From the NCBI GenBank assembly GCA_015501585.1, contig JADNRY010000732.1:1-29103 (forward strand): 29,103 nt of DNA. Direction: 5' to 3'. Of this stretch, positions 1-11,400 are shown one piece after another. Both the position numbers and the translations under genes were made by a program. Numbering within the stretch: the first letter of the stretch is position 1; each line of letters opens with the position of its first letter. This DNA comes from Rhodocollybia butyracea. Lineage: Eukaryota > Basidiomycota > Agaricomycetes > Agaricales > Omphalotaceae. The notes under the pieces are model-generated. The model did not search any database and was not told where the DNA came from. It saw only the letters and a program-made list of their open reading frames with translations.

Positions 1-1
1 G

Positions 2-319
2 GCCAAGGCTGGTATCCCTGTTGAACCTACGGACAGTGCCATCCCCTACCCGTCGCCTTCGTCTTCTGAGGCCCCAGATACGCGCCCCGCTTCTTCTGAC
101 AATGCTCTCGAAATATCTCTCGTTGAATTGTTCCTCGGGGGCGAGCCTTCTCATGAGCCTGCTCCTCGAAAGAAACGATACACTTCGAAGAAAGTTAGGG
201 TAGATACTCAGTCTGCCAATAACCTCCAAAAGCCTATCGCTATCGCCACCAATGGCAACGGTGTTCATACCGGATCTTTGCCTATCAGTGTATCTGAAGA
301 AGTCACGCTTAAAGCGTGA
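2..319 (+). CDS. C-terminal end of an unrecognised protein (5' part outside window)
   Basis: An open frame enters from the left edge and stops at TGA 317-319, giving the last 105 residues of a protein. The visible tail is rich in Pro, Ser and Ala and looks disordered. It holds a basic cluster, RKKRYTSKKVR, that could serve as a nuclear localisation signal. No folded domain is visible, so the function cannot be named. A short ORF at 128 in the same frame is only an internal part of this tail. The gene converges on the MYND gene, with about 340 bp between their stop codons. The frame choice is supported by absence of stops and by natural composition; the gene's identity is unknown. Confidence 0.6.
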   Translation, partial: AKAGIPVEPTDSAIPYPSPSSSEAPDTRPASSDNALEISLVELFLGGEPSHEPAPRKKRYTSKKVRVDTQSANNLQKPIAIATNGNGVHTGSLPISVSEEVTLKA

Positions 320-658
320 GCATCTCATTATAGCTATGTATTCTATTCATGCGCGTACAATTTATTTATTCCTGTGGATCATATATACCTACTCCGCACT
401 TTCCTTCATTCGCTTCTGTGTAGATGCATTTTTTTTGCATGTTCGTGCTTGTTTCGATGCTTTCGTATTAATATTATTAGTCCTCGGATACCCATTGTAT
501 ACCGGTAGTGATCGTATGTGACTGGACATTGATGATTCAACAAAATTATAGGGATTGGATTGGAACTGATAGCGCTAAGTTCTGTTTTCTCAAATTTGAG
601 TTGGAGTATCGCTATCGTCTCACTAAATAGTAAGTATATATTGTATGTTTTCTTTGCA
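320..658. other. Intergenic region between convergent gene ends
   Basis: AT-rich DNA between the stop of the left partial gene and the stop of the MYND gene. It should hold both 3' UTRs and polyadenylation signals. Open frames here are short and not convincing. Confidence 0.5.
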
Positions 659-2020
659 CTAGACCATGGAACGACCTCCACCACCGACATGTATGGCCAT
701 CTGCTTCAATAAGCTGACAACAGCATCCTGACCAGCCGAAATCATCTTTGCCCTTGCTTCACCGTGATGGCTGGTAATGAATGCTTCCTCCCCGTGCGAT
801 CGATAGTCCTCAAAGTATGACGCAACAAGAGAGTGGTCCATTGGTGCCTTTGTGACTTTTCGGTCTTTCGGAGACAGCGAAGGAGGCGTACTGTCACTAG
901 CCAGCCATGGAACTTGTATATGTGCAATCTTTTCAAGGGCTTGGAAATCCAATGTGATACGTGGTCCGCCGACACGGAAGTGGACACTGAAAATCGCATA
1001 ATCGCCGCGACTGAGAGCAACTGAGCAGGCCTTGCCATCAATGAGAGCCGGGAGAGTGCGCTTTACTTCCTTCCCATTGAAATTTTCCAGTTTAATATAA
1101 GCTTGTTTTAGACCGATTAATGGCTGAGAGCTAATATCGTTTCGATTACCTTGGAAGAACACCAAGTATAAACCACTTACTTGTCTAGGTCGGAGGGTAT
1201 CTTCACATTTGTCTCTCCTGGTTTCATTCCTTCTAGAAGTACATCCGCGCCGCGAGGTGTACATACTGCGAGGATTTCATTTCCAATGACCACGACTTTT
1301 CCGTCAGCCTGGCGTCGATTTTGAACCATCACACGGAGACCTAGGTATGCCCCGGCGCGTCCGAAAGGGAATGCCTCCAGGGCATCCATCATTGTTTTCG
1401 GATTATCGTCACTCGCGTCATCTTTGGAAGGCAACGGATTACCGGCCTTTTGAAAGAGTCTAAATAGCAGATGCACTGTATCAGATAACGCAGACTTGAA
1501 GCATAGTGTTCCTCAATACTCACGTACAGTCGATCTGTCCCGAAGTACTAACCCAACATCCAATACCTTCTTGGTGACCTTTGGCAAAAACCACTGATTC
1601 TGGATATTTACAGCCTGGAAGAATACGGTCCATGGTAAAAGAACGACAAAGAGGTATATTTCTGAATGATTTGCAATCGGATTTGTGTACTGGTTTGTAG
1701 TGGGCGACTTGACAAGTACGATCGCAATAATGTACAGTTCTACAGGTATAAGGACGCGTCGGATTGGTAAGTATTGAGATGTTAGAATCAAGAACTGACC
1801 GGCAGAGCGAACAACACTGCAGAGGCTTTTTATTATCCTCTGCTTTGCCACAGAAATTGCATCTTAGCTTTGCCTGCTTCACTTCTACTCGTTGGTCATG
1901 AAGGTTATCTTTCAGCGCGTGTAATCCCGTAGAAGAAGCTTCATCGAAAGTCCCAACCCAGTTGGGCAGATGCGAGTTGTCGCGTTTGGGAACCTGCTGG
2001 GAAGACTGGGAACGGGACAT
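659..2020 (-). CDS. MYND-type zinc-finger protein, 399 aa, four exons
   Basis: Reading down the minus strand, exons are 2020-1800, 1739-1528, 1475-1181 and 1130-659. Introns are 60, 52 and 50 nt; donors are GTCAGT, GTACGT and GTAAGT. Phases join cleanly and total 1200 nt, ending in TAG. The MYND zinc finger lies at residues 54-96, with ligands C54, C57, C70, C73, C79, C83, H92 and C96 (motifs CNFC, CSLC, YCDRTC, HKSDC). The first intron splits the finger just after CSLC, and splicing restores it. MYND fingers usually bind proline-rich peptides in partner proteins, often in chromatin factors. The 300 residues after the finger match no domain I recognise and lack SET-domain motifs, so this is not an evident SMYD methyltransferase. 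The start ATG at 2020 opens an uninterrupted exon and has no in-frame competitor that I noticed. Confidence 0.85.
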
Positions 2021-4039
2021 CTTTTTTAAAGTCGGAGGAAGTCAAGCCTAGCCCTGGTTACCTTCCCCGGTGCGCTGTGCCGGCTTGGGCATCAATGCAT
2101 CACTCCTTTAGCCATGTGGCGAGCCTAGGCAGTATACTTAGTCTGACGAGCTTAGAGACCCGGACGTTCGCGTAAAGAAAAGCTGAGAGTGCCCATTGTA
2201 TATATTGCACCGCCAGTAGATCGTCAGCTACTCCCTTCCCCGACTCTGACCGAAGGGAAGGGAGGCTTAAATTTCTGCAAGAGAGGAAATAATTTCCCAC
2301 ATTGATTAGATACTGTCAAAGTCCCTTTTATATTGCTCGACTGCAGTCTGAAGTCAATCTAAGTACCAACCAAAAGGAATGTCTCCCTTAATACAGGTAA
2401 TCAGATTCGTAGTAGGACCATGTTGTTCCCAATACTGCAACACAAGCCAATCCGTAGATATTTCTTCAAGACTTTCTCGAGGGTTTCGTAATTCTTCAAT
2501 TCAAGAGTCAAAAAGGTAGAGACTCTGAGCAGCGATTCGTGGCGGGAGAACACACCAGATATGATATCAAGAGGGCTGCTGAAAATATTTAGTTTGGCAT
2601 AGATATGGCAACTCGATTTACTTAAGGTTAAATTTATGCCAAACACAACAAGGTACCCAAAATCGTATCTTAAATCGGAGAGGGTTTGCGGGGAGCTTCC
2701 AGGAACTTCAACAATTACTTACCTCCCACCGAACTATCTATCTCATTTACATGAATTCTGTCGTCACCATAATTGCATCATGTAGCTTGACCCCACTACC
2801 ATCAGGGTTACCCAGCCCGTAGGGCCGTACTATGTACCAATACCTTCCCTACATTAAGAACCGGTAACCAACATCTAATCTTCTCTCCAATCAAGGAACT
2901 TTTGCACTTCAAATTTTATCGCTCTTACCCACAAGTAACATATTTATCCTGTATACAGAAAATATCCCCAGAATCTAGTCTTCTGGGTGACTTGATATCC
3001 TAATACTAACTAAAATTCTCTTGAACTGGAACTTGGCCTGTTGATCAACTGCCACTCCAGTTGCCACCAGTGGTACATTGTTGAAACAGCAACCTCTCTA
3101 AATTTGCTGAGGTTCAATACAAGTGGTGCAGGTCGAATAACCCCCAGTTTACCAACATTGCCCTCAAACGAAAGTGCAGCTATAGCGATACCACTTCTCT
3201 TTGCCGCGCACAGCGGCACGTCGATGCCATAGCTCAAGCTGTAGTATGTAGTAAAAGGCATGCCTTTCACTCTGTACATACGGCCACTTGAAATCTCTAA
3301 GTAGAGAGCACTAAACAGGCATTTATATTCAGAGTCGGGGATTGCCGTGTGCCACGGCGTTACCGATTTGTTAGTTGCTACTTCGTACGATCGATATATT
3401 CCGCTTTGACATTACTTATTCTGTTTACATATCCGAGACTTACTGGTAGCGTCACAGTTGTACCGATGTTCATTCAACCTCACTCCTACACTGCAAACAT
3501 TTAATTCCAGTTTGAGTATCCCACAACAATCTGATAGCGTAAGTATCCTATCTACTCATTAACTCGACCAGCCTGATCGTTTGCAGTTGCTTTGCTTCGA
3601 TCATCGTTGGTCTCCCTCGACCGCTTGAGTTCCTGGAAAAGCCCGCATTCGTATCTACAAACCAGGCCTGAAACGACTTTCAATTCCTTCCACCCTGTTT
3701 CCATCACAAGTGTCCGCTACGGCTCAGAGAACGTGTCCGTTGGCAGATTCCATACACAACGCGTATACAGTGCTATTTAAACTGAAGACTGAACTGTGTT
3801 GGGATTTCAGTTTGACTGATGGAATATCGTATTTCAAAATGAGTACGAGGGTGTAGTGGTTGCAACATCGAGCACCTACACAGCCCATATCTTGATGAAA
3901 TTGAAGTCTGGTAAGCGCAATGGTGGTCATTGCAAACCAAGTCCTGCATTTGTTTACAAAACCTCCTTCATTTGTAGGTTTAACGAGCAATTAATGTTGA
4001 TACATAGGGCATTATGAGTAGTTATCCTATTGGTTACTT
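2021..4039. other. About 2 kb without a convincing gene
   Basis: This stretch separates the MYND gene start from the RPA2 stop. Open frames are at most about 90 codons (for example 3010-3279 minus and 3592-3780 plus) and none has a recognisable domain. One spot looks like a spliced transcript: 3539-3586 on the plus strand has a GTAAGT donor, a CATTAAC-like branch site and a TTTGCAG acceptor. At 48 nt it fits the local intron size. The frame that follows it to the stop at 3780 cannot be joined upstream without a stop codon, so a coding gene is not supported; a UTR intron or non-coding transcript is possible. Confidence 0.4.
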
Positions 4040-7000
4040 TTATTGTATCTCGAGGGATACGGCGATACCCATCGAGGCAAGCTCTGCACAAAGGTATCTA
4101 AAGACGTAAGGTACAGCAACGACATCCAGATCCCCACCTTTAGATGACCGGCCGAGAACATTTTGAGAAGAAATCGCAACTGATAAGCTTCCTTGAGGAT
4201 GTAGGGGTTGCTGACCAGTTTCTAGAGCCTTTCTCTCGAGTTCATCCTCCTGTTCCGCGGCTGCCCTACATGTCCTACAGTATTCACCGCCAGGCCCCGT
4301 AGGCTTACGTGAACCGGCTGCAAACACCTCACCCAGACTGATATCTTCATAGCCAAGTGATATAAGACTGCCACACGTTCGACATACCCATGCTGTAGAG
4401 TAATCTGAACAGTTCATCAGACGATCTTGAAGTAAGAAAGAGGTCCCGTGTGCAATGAGAGCGTCTCGTTCCATCTCTCCGAAACGGATACCACCAGCGC
4501 GCTTACGACCCTGTTCATTTATAAATCATCAGCATCTTTCATGAGTTTAAGAGATCAGACAGTTCGTACTTTTACAGGTTGTCGGGTAATAGGATCGACA
4601 GGGCCTGTCGTTCGCACTTGGAACTTGTCCAGCACCATATGTCGGAGGCGCTGATAATAAACGACGCCCAGATAGATGTCCGCTGCGAACTCTTGACCAG
4701 TAATACCAGAGTACATTGGTTCGTTCCCGTAGTAGTTGTATCCAGCGGCTTTCAATTGCTCTCCAAAATAGTTGACAGCTGTATCTTGTTCTGAAAACCT
4801 GCCAGCAAACGTTAGGGCGGAGGAACACAGGGTGAGAGAAAACCTACTTGAAGGGGGTGGCATCTTGAGCAAGGCCGTGCATAGCACCGGCTTTTCCGGC
4901 CATACTTTCGACCAACATACCAATGGTCATTCGACTTGGGAACGCATGAGGGTTGATGATAACATCTGGTTGCATTCCACTCTCGCTGAAAGGCATATCG
5001 ATAGCGGGCCACTTTTGCGAGCAAACACCTTTCTGGCCGTGACGAGAAGAAAACTTATCACCGATGACGGGAGATCGAGTTATTCGAAGAGTGATGTGTA
5101 CTTTCTGAAGTTCGGCATCACCTGTTTCTTCGCCTATTCAACACACACATCAGCCTAGTAATGTAGGAAAGATCGAGGGAACAGCATACCAATAAGACGA
5201 ACTTCATCAACATAAGCCATCTCGTCCCCCTTGTACTTGACGAACTTTGTGCGACGGGTAACATCATCCACATATGCAGCTATAGGATCACCTGAGTTCA
5301 ACCTTGTACCAATGTAGGGTAGGCCATCCCAATCGAGAAATTTAAGACAGGAATTCTCGTTCTCGCCGCTATGGAGCTTGACCTCAGGCCCAAGACCGAA
5401 ATGCAGAGTAGGTGCACCGGTCTTTGATGCACCTTTCATATCTTTGAGATCGATGATCTGTGATTTGTAGACGGTCCCGTAGGCAAAACCACGTTCATGA
5501 GCAGATTTGTTGAGGATCATAGCGTCTTCCATGTCGTATCCAGTGTAGGAGATTACAGCGACAACGGCATTGGTACCGTTAGGGAATGCATCCATTGCAT
5601 AAGTATTATGCAGTGCAGGACGGACGACAGGACTTTGCCCGGTTTGAAGGCGGTATAATTTGTTGTCGGTTCGGTGTTTCAAGGCGGTTGAGGGTGTGCC
5701 CATGGTTTGTTTACCCATCTAAAAGAACGAGCGTTACATTGTAATTCATTTGCTAAGATATTGAGACCTACTTGACATTGATAGATGTTACGAGGACTCT
5801 TTTAAAAGATCGATATGAGGTTAACTAGGTAGGCGAAAAAGTACGGACTAACCTGGTTGAAATCCGAGAATGGAGTCAAATTCGCCAGAATGGACAGGAA
5901 GTTTGTCGGGTTGTGCTCCACATGCGTCGAAACACCAGTTTCAATCTCCTCCGGTGTACAAGATATGTCCATGTACACCTGCTCGAAAGGCCCGATCGAG
6001 TCATCGCGTCCGTTGAGCAGATATTTGACGGGTCTCATCATCCGTGATCGCGACGAGAATAGGAACAGACCAGGGTACTGACCTCCTATGGAGGGAGGAA
6101 CCATGCCAATCTCCAAATCCATAGGGATCTCATTTTTGCTTTCAGTCTTCCAGATACGTAGGTTTGTAGCAAGCTGGCGCGCGACAGCAGGTGAGGCCCA
6201 ACCAATGACGTGTCCGTCAAGTTGAACACATAGATTCGTTCGGCCGTCGATACACGAGCTGAAAGGTTCTGACATCCCGTGCTTCGCAAGTAACGCTGGA
6301 ATATGAGCGACGGTCAGAGGTGCAGTAACGATACGACATGTTCGTGCCAGATGATTGAGTAGACCACAGGGTGAGCCATCTGGTGTGTGTACGGGACACA
6401 GGAAACCCCAAGCTTCCGGTAAAAGTTTTCGAACGGTGGTGGTTTTGAGTTCAGCAAAGAATGCCCCACGGTGGATACATCTGAAGTGACTGATGTATCG
6501 CTGCCAATTGAGTTTTTCTGCGACGATCGTGAAACCGGACGCTTGTTGAAGATCGAGACCTGAGGGGAGACGAGGTTGCCTGTTGCAAGGAAGTTGGATA
6601 ATTTGGATCCGATGTCGAAGTTTATTCGAGTAAGGACTTTGGCAAAGTACCGCTCTAGAAACAAAGATAGATTAGCAGTGGCAGGGAGGAATGTTGTAGA
6701 GACATACTATCGTTAAAGTCGACGTTGCTGCCATTTCGTATATCAACGTTAATGAAAGTGCGGATGGCATTTAAAATTTCCTCGAGACGCTCTTTGATGA
6801 TCATACCGTAGAGCTGGCCCGGAAGTAATACCTCTTGATGTTGAGGGGAATCTGGATTATCGGCACAGCATGTACCATTGACCAAGGAGTATAATTTTCG
6901 TAGCATGAATCTATGGGGGATTAGTATCAATCAGGAAAATACGAAGAATAAAGCGTACAGAAGCATTCGATATTTTTCTCGAGGATTCTCAATGTGCACG

Positions 7001-8212
7001 AGAATCAACTTGCGTATAAGAAGGGCGCCGACAGCAGAATTTGACATGTCTTCCGCCATTCCAAGAACGACACGGAACTTTTCCCCAAGATATTCTAGTG
7101 CCTGCTCTCCTGTTCGCATCGTGAACATTTTGTAACTGCGCAATAGAAGCTCAACGCGACCAGTCAAGAAGGTATTGTCATAGTCCTGCATCATTATTCC
7201 TTCGAATATTTCCTTGTCGGAAGCTCCTACTAGAGCCTTGAGAATCAACATGATTGGAATGACATATTCCTGCTTTCTCCAGCTGAACCGAAACATCGCA
7301 CTTCCGTTGGCGAGGTAGTGAAGGGTGTTTGTGCAACTTGTTTGATCAGGCCGTACACATCGGATTTGGACACCATATTGGGTATACGAAGGACCACGGT
7401 TAACAAATGAAGGACGAAGGAGAGAGATGACATGATTCCGACGAGGGAGAATGAGGTACCGGATGAGACGCTCATTTCCATTGATCACAAAGTATCCGCC
7501 AAACTCTTCGGCTTCTTCGTTATGTTTCACGAGTTCGGAGGAGGACATGGAGCGCAAGTTGCATCGAACAGACTATTAGAGAATGTAAACAAGATACGTG
7601 AGTGCTTGACATGGACTTACTCGAACCATGATTGGCGCGAGGCCACAGTCTTTCGTGACTTCTTGCCGCTGACCTGATGGGTCAGTCCAACAGAGCTTTA
7701 TGGACATTCTGCCTCGATACGAAGCTAATCTCTCGCGCGTCTAAAACAAATACTAGGTAAGCTGAAGGCGGAAATATTTTGATATGTATACCTCAGATGG
7801 AAAAACTCTTCGGTCTTTAACATATTTATTCCTATCTGGAACCATAGGTCGAGATATCGAAACAGAGTCAATCCATACTACAAGTTGTTAATAATTACTG
7901 GACAAACGGGGAGTGATGTAGGTACTTGCATCTCATTCGGTTGCCCCAGGCATCAGTGTCTTTTCCTGTACTGTCAAAAATGACTCTTTCACCGATATCC
8001 TCTAGTCCCAATGACAAAAGACCTTTTCCGTTTCCATCGCCCGAGGGTAAACCAGAGTCATCGAAGAGGGCATTGAATGATTCTATGTGAGGCGCGACAA
8101 ATTCATTCAAAATCTTGTAGCTGGAGCCTTGTTTTGGAGGGAATTTAAAGAGTTTTTCGCGCTCTAGAGTAGAAAATGTCGGCTGCCTATGCGTGCGCTC
8201 AGAATCTGGCAT
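4040..8212 (-). CDS. RPA2: DNA-directed RNA polymerase I second-largest subunit (Rpa135/RPA2), 11 exons, one frameshift
   Basis: This is the catalytic beta-like subunit of nucleolar RNA polymerase I, which transcribes 35S rDNA. Exons (minus) are 8212-7930, 7877-7792, 7740-7621, 7572-6959, 6910-6708, 6654-5853, 5798-5772, 5718-5190, 5133-4848, 4798-4570 and 4510-4040. With one base restored the model is 1216 aa, close to yeast Rpa135 (1203). Landmarks are [10 protein letters not shown] near the N-terminus, [57 protein letters not shown] (about residue 770), [13 protein letters not shown] (about 912) and a C-terminal zinc finger (CRTCG...EYCRTC, from about 1103). The MGKQTMGTP and zinc-finger forms fit Pol I rather than Pol II or III. 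Oddities are a GC-AG first intron, a 27-nt exon and a one-base deficit near 6561-6570 in exon 6. The remaining exons are in phase, so the gene is probably functional in the organism. Confidence 0.95.
7878..7929 (-). other. Non-canonical GC-AG intron (RPA2 intron 1)
   Basis: A 52-nt intron begins GCAAGT and ends TTGTAG, with TTAAC as a likely branch site. Using GC gives the junction GNRMR-LWIDSVSI, which aligns gap-free with yeast Rpa135 (as I recall that sequence). The only nearby GT (GTACCT, three bases further in) leaves the wrong phase and leads to a stop. Confidence 0.75.
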
Positions 8213-8403
8213 GGCGAGCCTCTTGAAGAAAAAGTTAACTTTATCTTTTCGGCAGGCACGGACGGTGGCTCCGTAATCCCGGCCTTGTTTCTATTGATCT
8301 CTACCGGCCGGAGCCGTCATTTTCTCATCTGCTGACTCGAAAGCACTGTTTTTAAAGCTTGTTGGCTTCCTCCCTCCTTCCTACTCCTGTTTTGCATGCC
8401 AGA
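8213..8403. promoter_or_regulatory. Shared divergent upstream region of RPA2 and NUP98
   Basis: Only 191 bp separate the RPA2 start codon (8212, minus) from the NUP98 start codon (8404, plus). Both promoters and both 5' UTRs must lie here or overlap. I see no clear TATA box. Pyrimidine-rich tracts precede the NUP98 ATG (TCCTCCCTCCTTCCTACTCC, 8369-8388), as is common upstream of fungal start sites. Co-expression of rRNA transcription and nuclear-pore supply is a reasonable inference, not something the sequence proves. Confidence 0.6.
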
Positions 8404-11400
8404 ATGTTCGGTAACAATGCGATAACCTCATCTTGGACTAATCCTCAGCAAAATCAACCCCAACAACCGGGAACCAGTGCCTTTGGTCAGCCAACCAGTA
8501 CTTTTGGCTCGACAGGTGTGTTCAAAACTTTCGCGCGATGCTTTCTGTTGACATTTCGTAAGGCTTCGGCTCTTCAACTGGTGCTTTTGGTCAACCGCAA
8601 CAACAGCAGCCAGCTAATCCGATGTTTGGTGGCTTGGGCGGAACAAGTAACACGAACACTGGTGGTTTCGGTACGCGTTTTTCTTTCTTATCCTGTTCTT
8701 CTTCCTTATTTCTTTTAGGCGCGTTTGGGGGCTCGAATAATCCGACTGGTAACACTGCTAGCTCAGCGTTTGGTGCACCAAAACCTGCAACTGGTTTTGG
8801 CGCGTTTGGAGGAGGCGGCACCAGTGCTTTTGGAAACACTGGCGGCACTAGTGCGTTTGGCAATACGGCTCAAACATCGAGTGCTTTCGGTCAACCCGCA
8901 AGCACTAGCGCTTTTGGTAGCGGAACTGGTGGTGGTATCTTTGGCCAACCCAAGCCCACCTCGGCGTTTGGAACACCTGCAGGTACTCATAACGATTTTC
9001 TACTCCTAAATATTGTTGACACTCTGCTATTTAGCTAACAATGCGACCGGACCTGTAACTGCTGGTTCTTCAAACCCTCCGTATTCTGCAACTTCCGATA
9101 AAGATCCTTCCAATAATACAACTCTTCAGTACCAATCTATATCTTGCATGCCAGCCTATGCTGGTACATCCTTCGAGGTAAATCCCACCGTTTTATCATC
9201 GAATCGCATCTCATGCTACTGCTAGGAAATCCGAGTGCAAGACTATACTCAAGGACGTAAAACAGCTACGACAGGCACGACGAATGCGTTCGGGCAACCA
9301 TCAGCCTTTGGTTCTCAAACAGCAGGTAGCAGTATCTTTGGTGGACAACAAAACACTCAGCCGGCACAAACCAATTCCATCTTCGGAGCACCCAAACCGG
9401 CGACTGGATTTGGCTCTTTTGGTAACACAAATAACACCAATACCACTAGTGCATTCGGAACCTCCAATGCGTTCAGCCAGCCTCAGCAGCCTCAACCTGC
9501 CACTACCGGTTTCGGAGCTTTTGGAACCCAACAACAGCAGCAGCAGCAGCAGCCTCAGCAGCAAGGTACTGGCATTTTTGGGTCTGGCAATACTGGAACA
9601 AGTACTTTCGGTACGTCTGATTTCTTTGGTGGCAAGGGCTGGTTTTTTATTTCATTTCCTAGGTAATACTGCTGGAAACGCTTTTGGCGGAGGAGCTGGT
9701 GCGTTCGGCACTCAACCTCAGCAACCACAGCAGACTGGAGGAAGCATATTCGGTCAGACCCAACCAGCCGCTAATACCGGTAGCACTTTTGGTGCATTTG
9801 GAAGTACGTAAATATTTTCAAATTTGATTTATCGACCTAATGCATCTCCATCACAGATCCTAATAATGCAGCCAAGCCTTCGGTATTCGGTCAATCTGCT
9901 GCTCAAACCGGCGCTTCCATCTTTGGACAACCAGCCCAACAGAACCAGCAGCAGGCACCTCAACAGTCGTCTCTTTTTGGAGCATCGAACGCTGGAGGTG
10001 GCCTGTTTGGGGCACAAACCAACAGCAACAGCAGCAGCAACCACAGCCTCAAAATTCATGTAGGTCTTCATCGAACTTTTATCTGTCCCTGGTTGACTTT
10101 TGTTTCAGTGTTTGGAAATGCTCAGAACGCTAATAATACCGGCACTGGACTGGCGGGTTGTTTGGTGGTGGCTCCAGCATCTTTGGCGCGAACAACCAGC
10201 AGCAGCAGCAACCGCAGCAACCACAGGCCGGGACAACAGGTTTTGGCGGTGGATTGTTTGGGGCCAAACCTGCCGCACCTGCTGGAGGTGGTCTTTTCGG
10301 TGGTGGCGCTTTCGGCGCGCAGCAGCCTGCAGCGAACCCCCAGCAGCCCTCGCTGTTCGGCAACAATGCGTTCGGTCAGTCTGCTAACAACCAGCAGCAA
10401 CAACCAGCTGCTGGCGGCCTTTTTGCTAATAAAGCACCTTCGATGGGAATGTCTACATCAGGGACGGGCGGTGGTTTGTTCGGAGGATCAATGTTTGGAA
10501 ACTCCACCAACTCACTTGCTTCGTCTACTGCTACTCCACAGCAGGGCGGGCTTATAGCATCCATCACGCAACCAATCGCTCCGAATCTCTTCTCTATGCT
10601 TCCTCCTGGTCCTCGTGCAGTAGATCTGGAGCAATCGACGAAAAAGAAAGTCCCTTTCTTTGTAGATGTTCCCACTCGTTCTCCAGTACCTCGGGTACAG
10701 CTTGGTTACACTCCTGCCAACTCGAAACTTCGGGGCTTTGGCTCGTCTCTGTCGGGTTCTCCTTTAAATGGAAGTGTCTTTACACCGTCTAACTCTACCT
10801 CGCTTGCGCTGAGCAGGTCACAGACACCGAAACAGTCTATCGAAGCTATCTTTGGAACACAATCTAGCCCCTCGTTAGGAAGTGGACAGAGGAAGAGCGT
10901 AAAGAAGCTGATTCTGGACAAGAAGGTTGAACCTACAGAGCTTTTCGTCAGATCCGGCGGTTCTCCACTACGCGGCGGTGCAAAAATCACTTTTAGTCCT
11001 GCGCTTAGCATTGCCTCGCGCGAACGAGAAGCTGCACTCGCTGCAGCCGCTTCTTCATCGTCACCCAGCCAGCCCACCAAATCCCCACCCCCAACTCCCC
11101 AACCACCGCAGCGCACACCGAAAAAATTTACTGCGTCTCAAAGCGCACAAGGAATCGACGAAGACGATCTTCAAGAAGGCGACTACTACGTCAAGCCGAA
11201 TATGGAGACTTTGAAATCGTCAGGTTTCGACCAACTTTCGTCTTTTAAGGGTCTCATTGTTGGACGAGTTGGTTACGGCGAGATACTTTTCCTCGAGCCG
11301 GTCGACCTGACCGGGCTGTTGAAACTCGGAGAGCTTCTTGGCGGTGTGGTTCGATTTGAAGACAAGGAGTGTAGTGTGTATCCTGATGCGGACGATACGG

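Noticed and set aside
4547..5158. Plus- and minus-strand open frames overlapping RPA2 exons 9-10
   Set aside because: They read through introns or in the wrong frame; the spliced Pol I frame with [13 protein letters not shown] explains the DNA.
6555..6572. A 12-base GT...AG micro-intron in RPA2 exon 6
   Set aside because: Its length is a multiple of three, so removing it does not correct the frame, and it is far below any plausible intron size.
7875..7926. Canonical GTACCT donor for RPA2 intron 1
   Set aside because: It leaves two bases over and gives a stop soon after the acceptor; the GC donor restores the conserved junction.
8591..8863. Proline-rich open frame antisense to NUP98 (and similar ones at 9301-9564, 10122-10403, 10706-11116)
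   Set aside because: These are mirror images of the FG/Gly/Gln-rich repeats; the plus strand has splice sites, GLEBS and the autoproteolytic fold.
9284..9811. 175-codon plus-strand frame overlapping NUP98 exons 5-6
   Set aside because: It runs in the wrong frame through exon 5 and only later enters the FG frame by reading through an intron.
10060..10108. Using different splice sites at NUP98 intron 7 to avoid a frameshift
   Set aside because: The break lies inside the Gln tract about 40 bases before the donor, and another follows about 50 bases after the acceptor. No donor/acceptor choice near the intron keeps the FG register on both sides.
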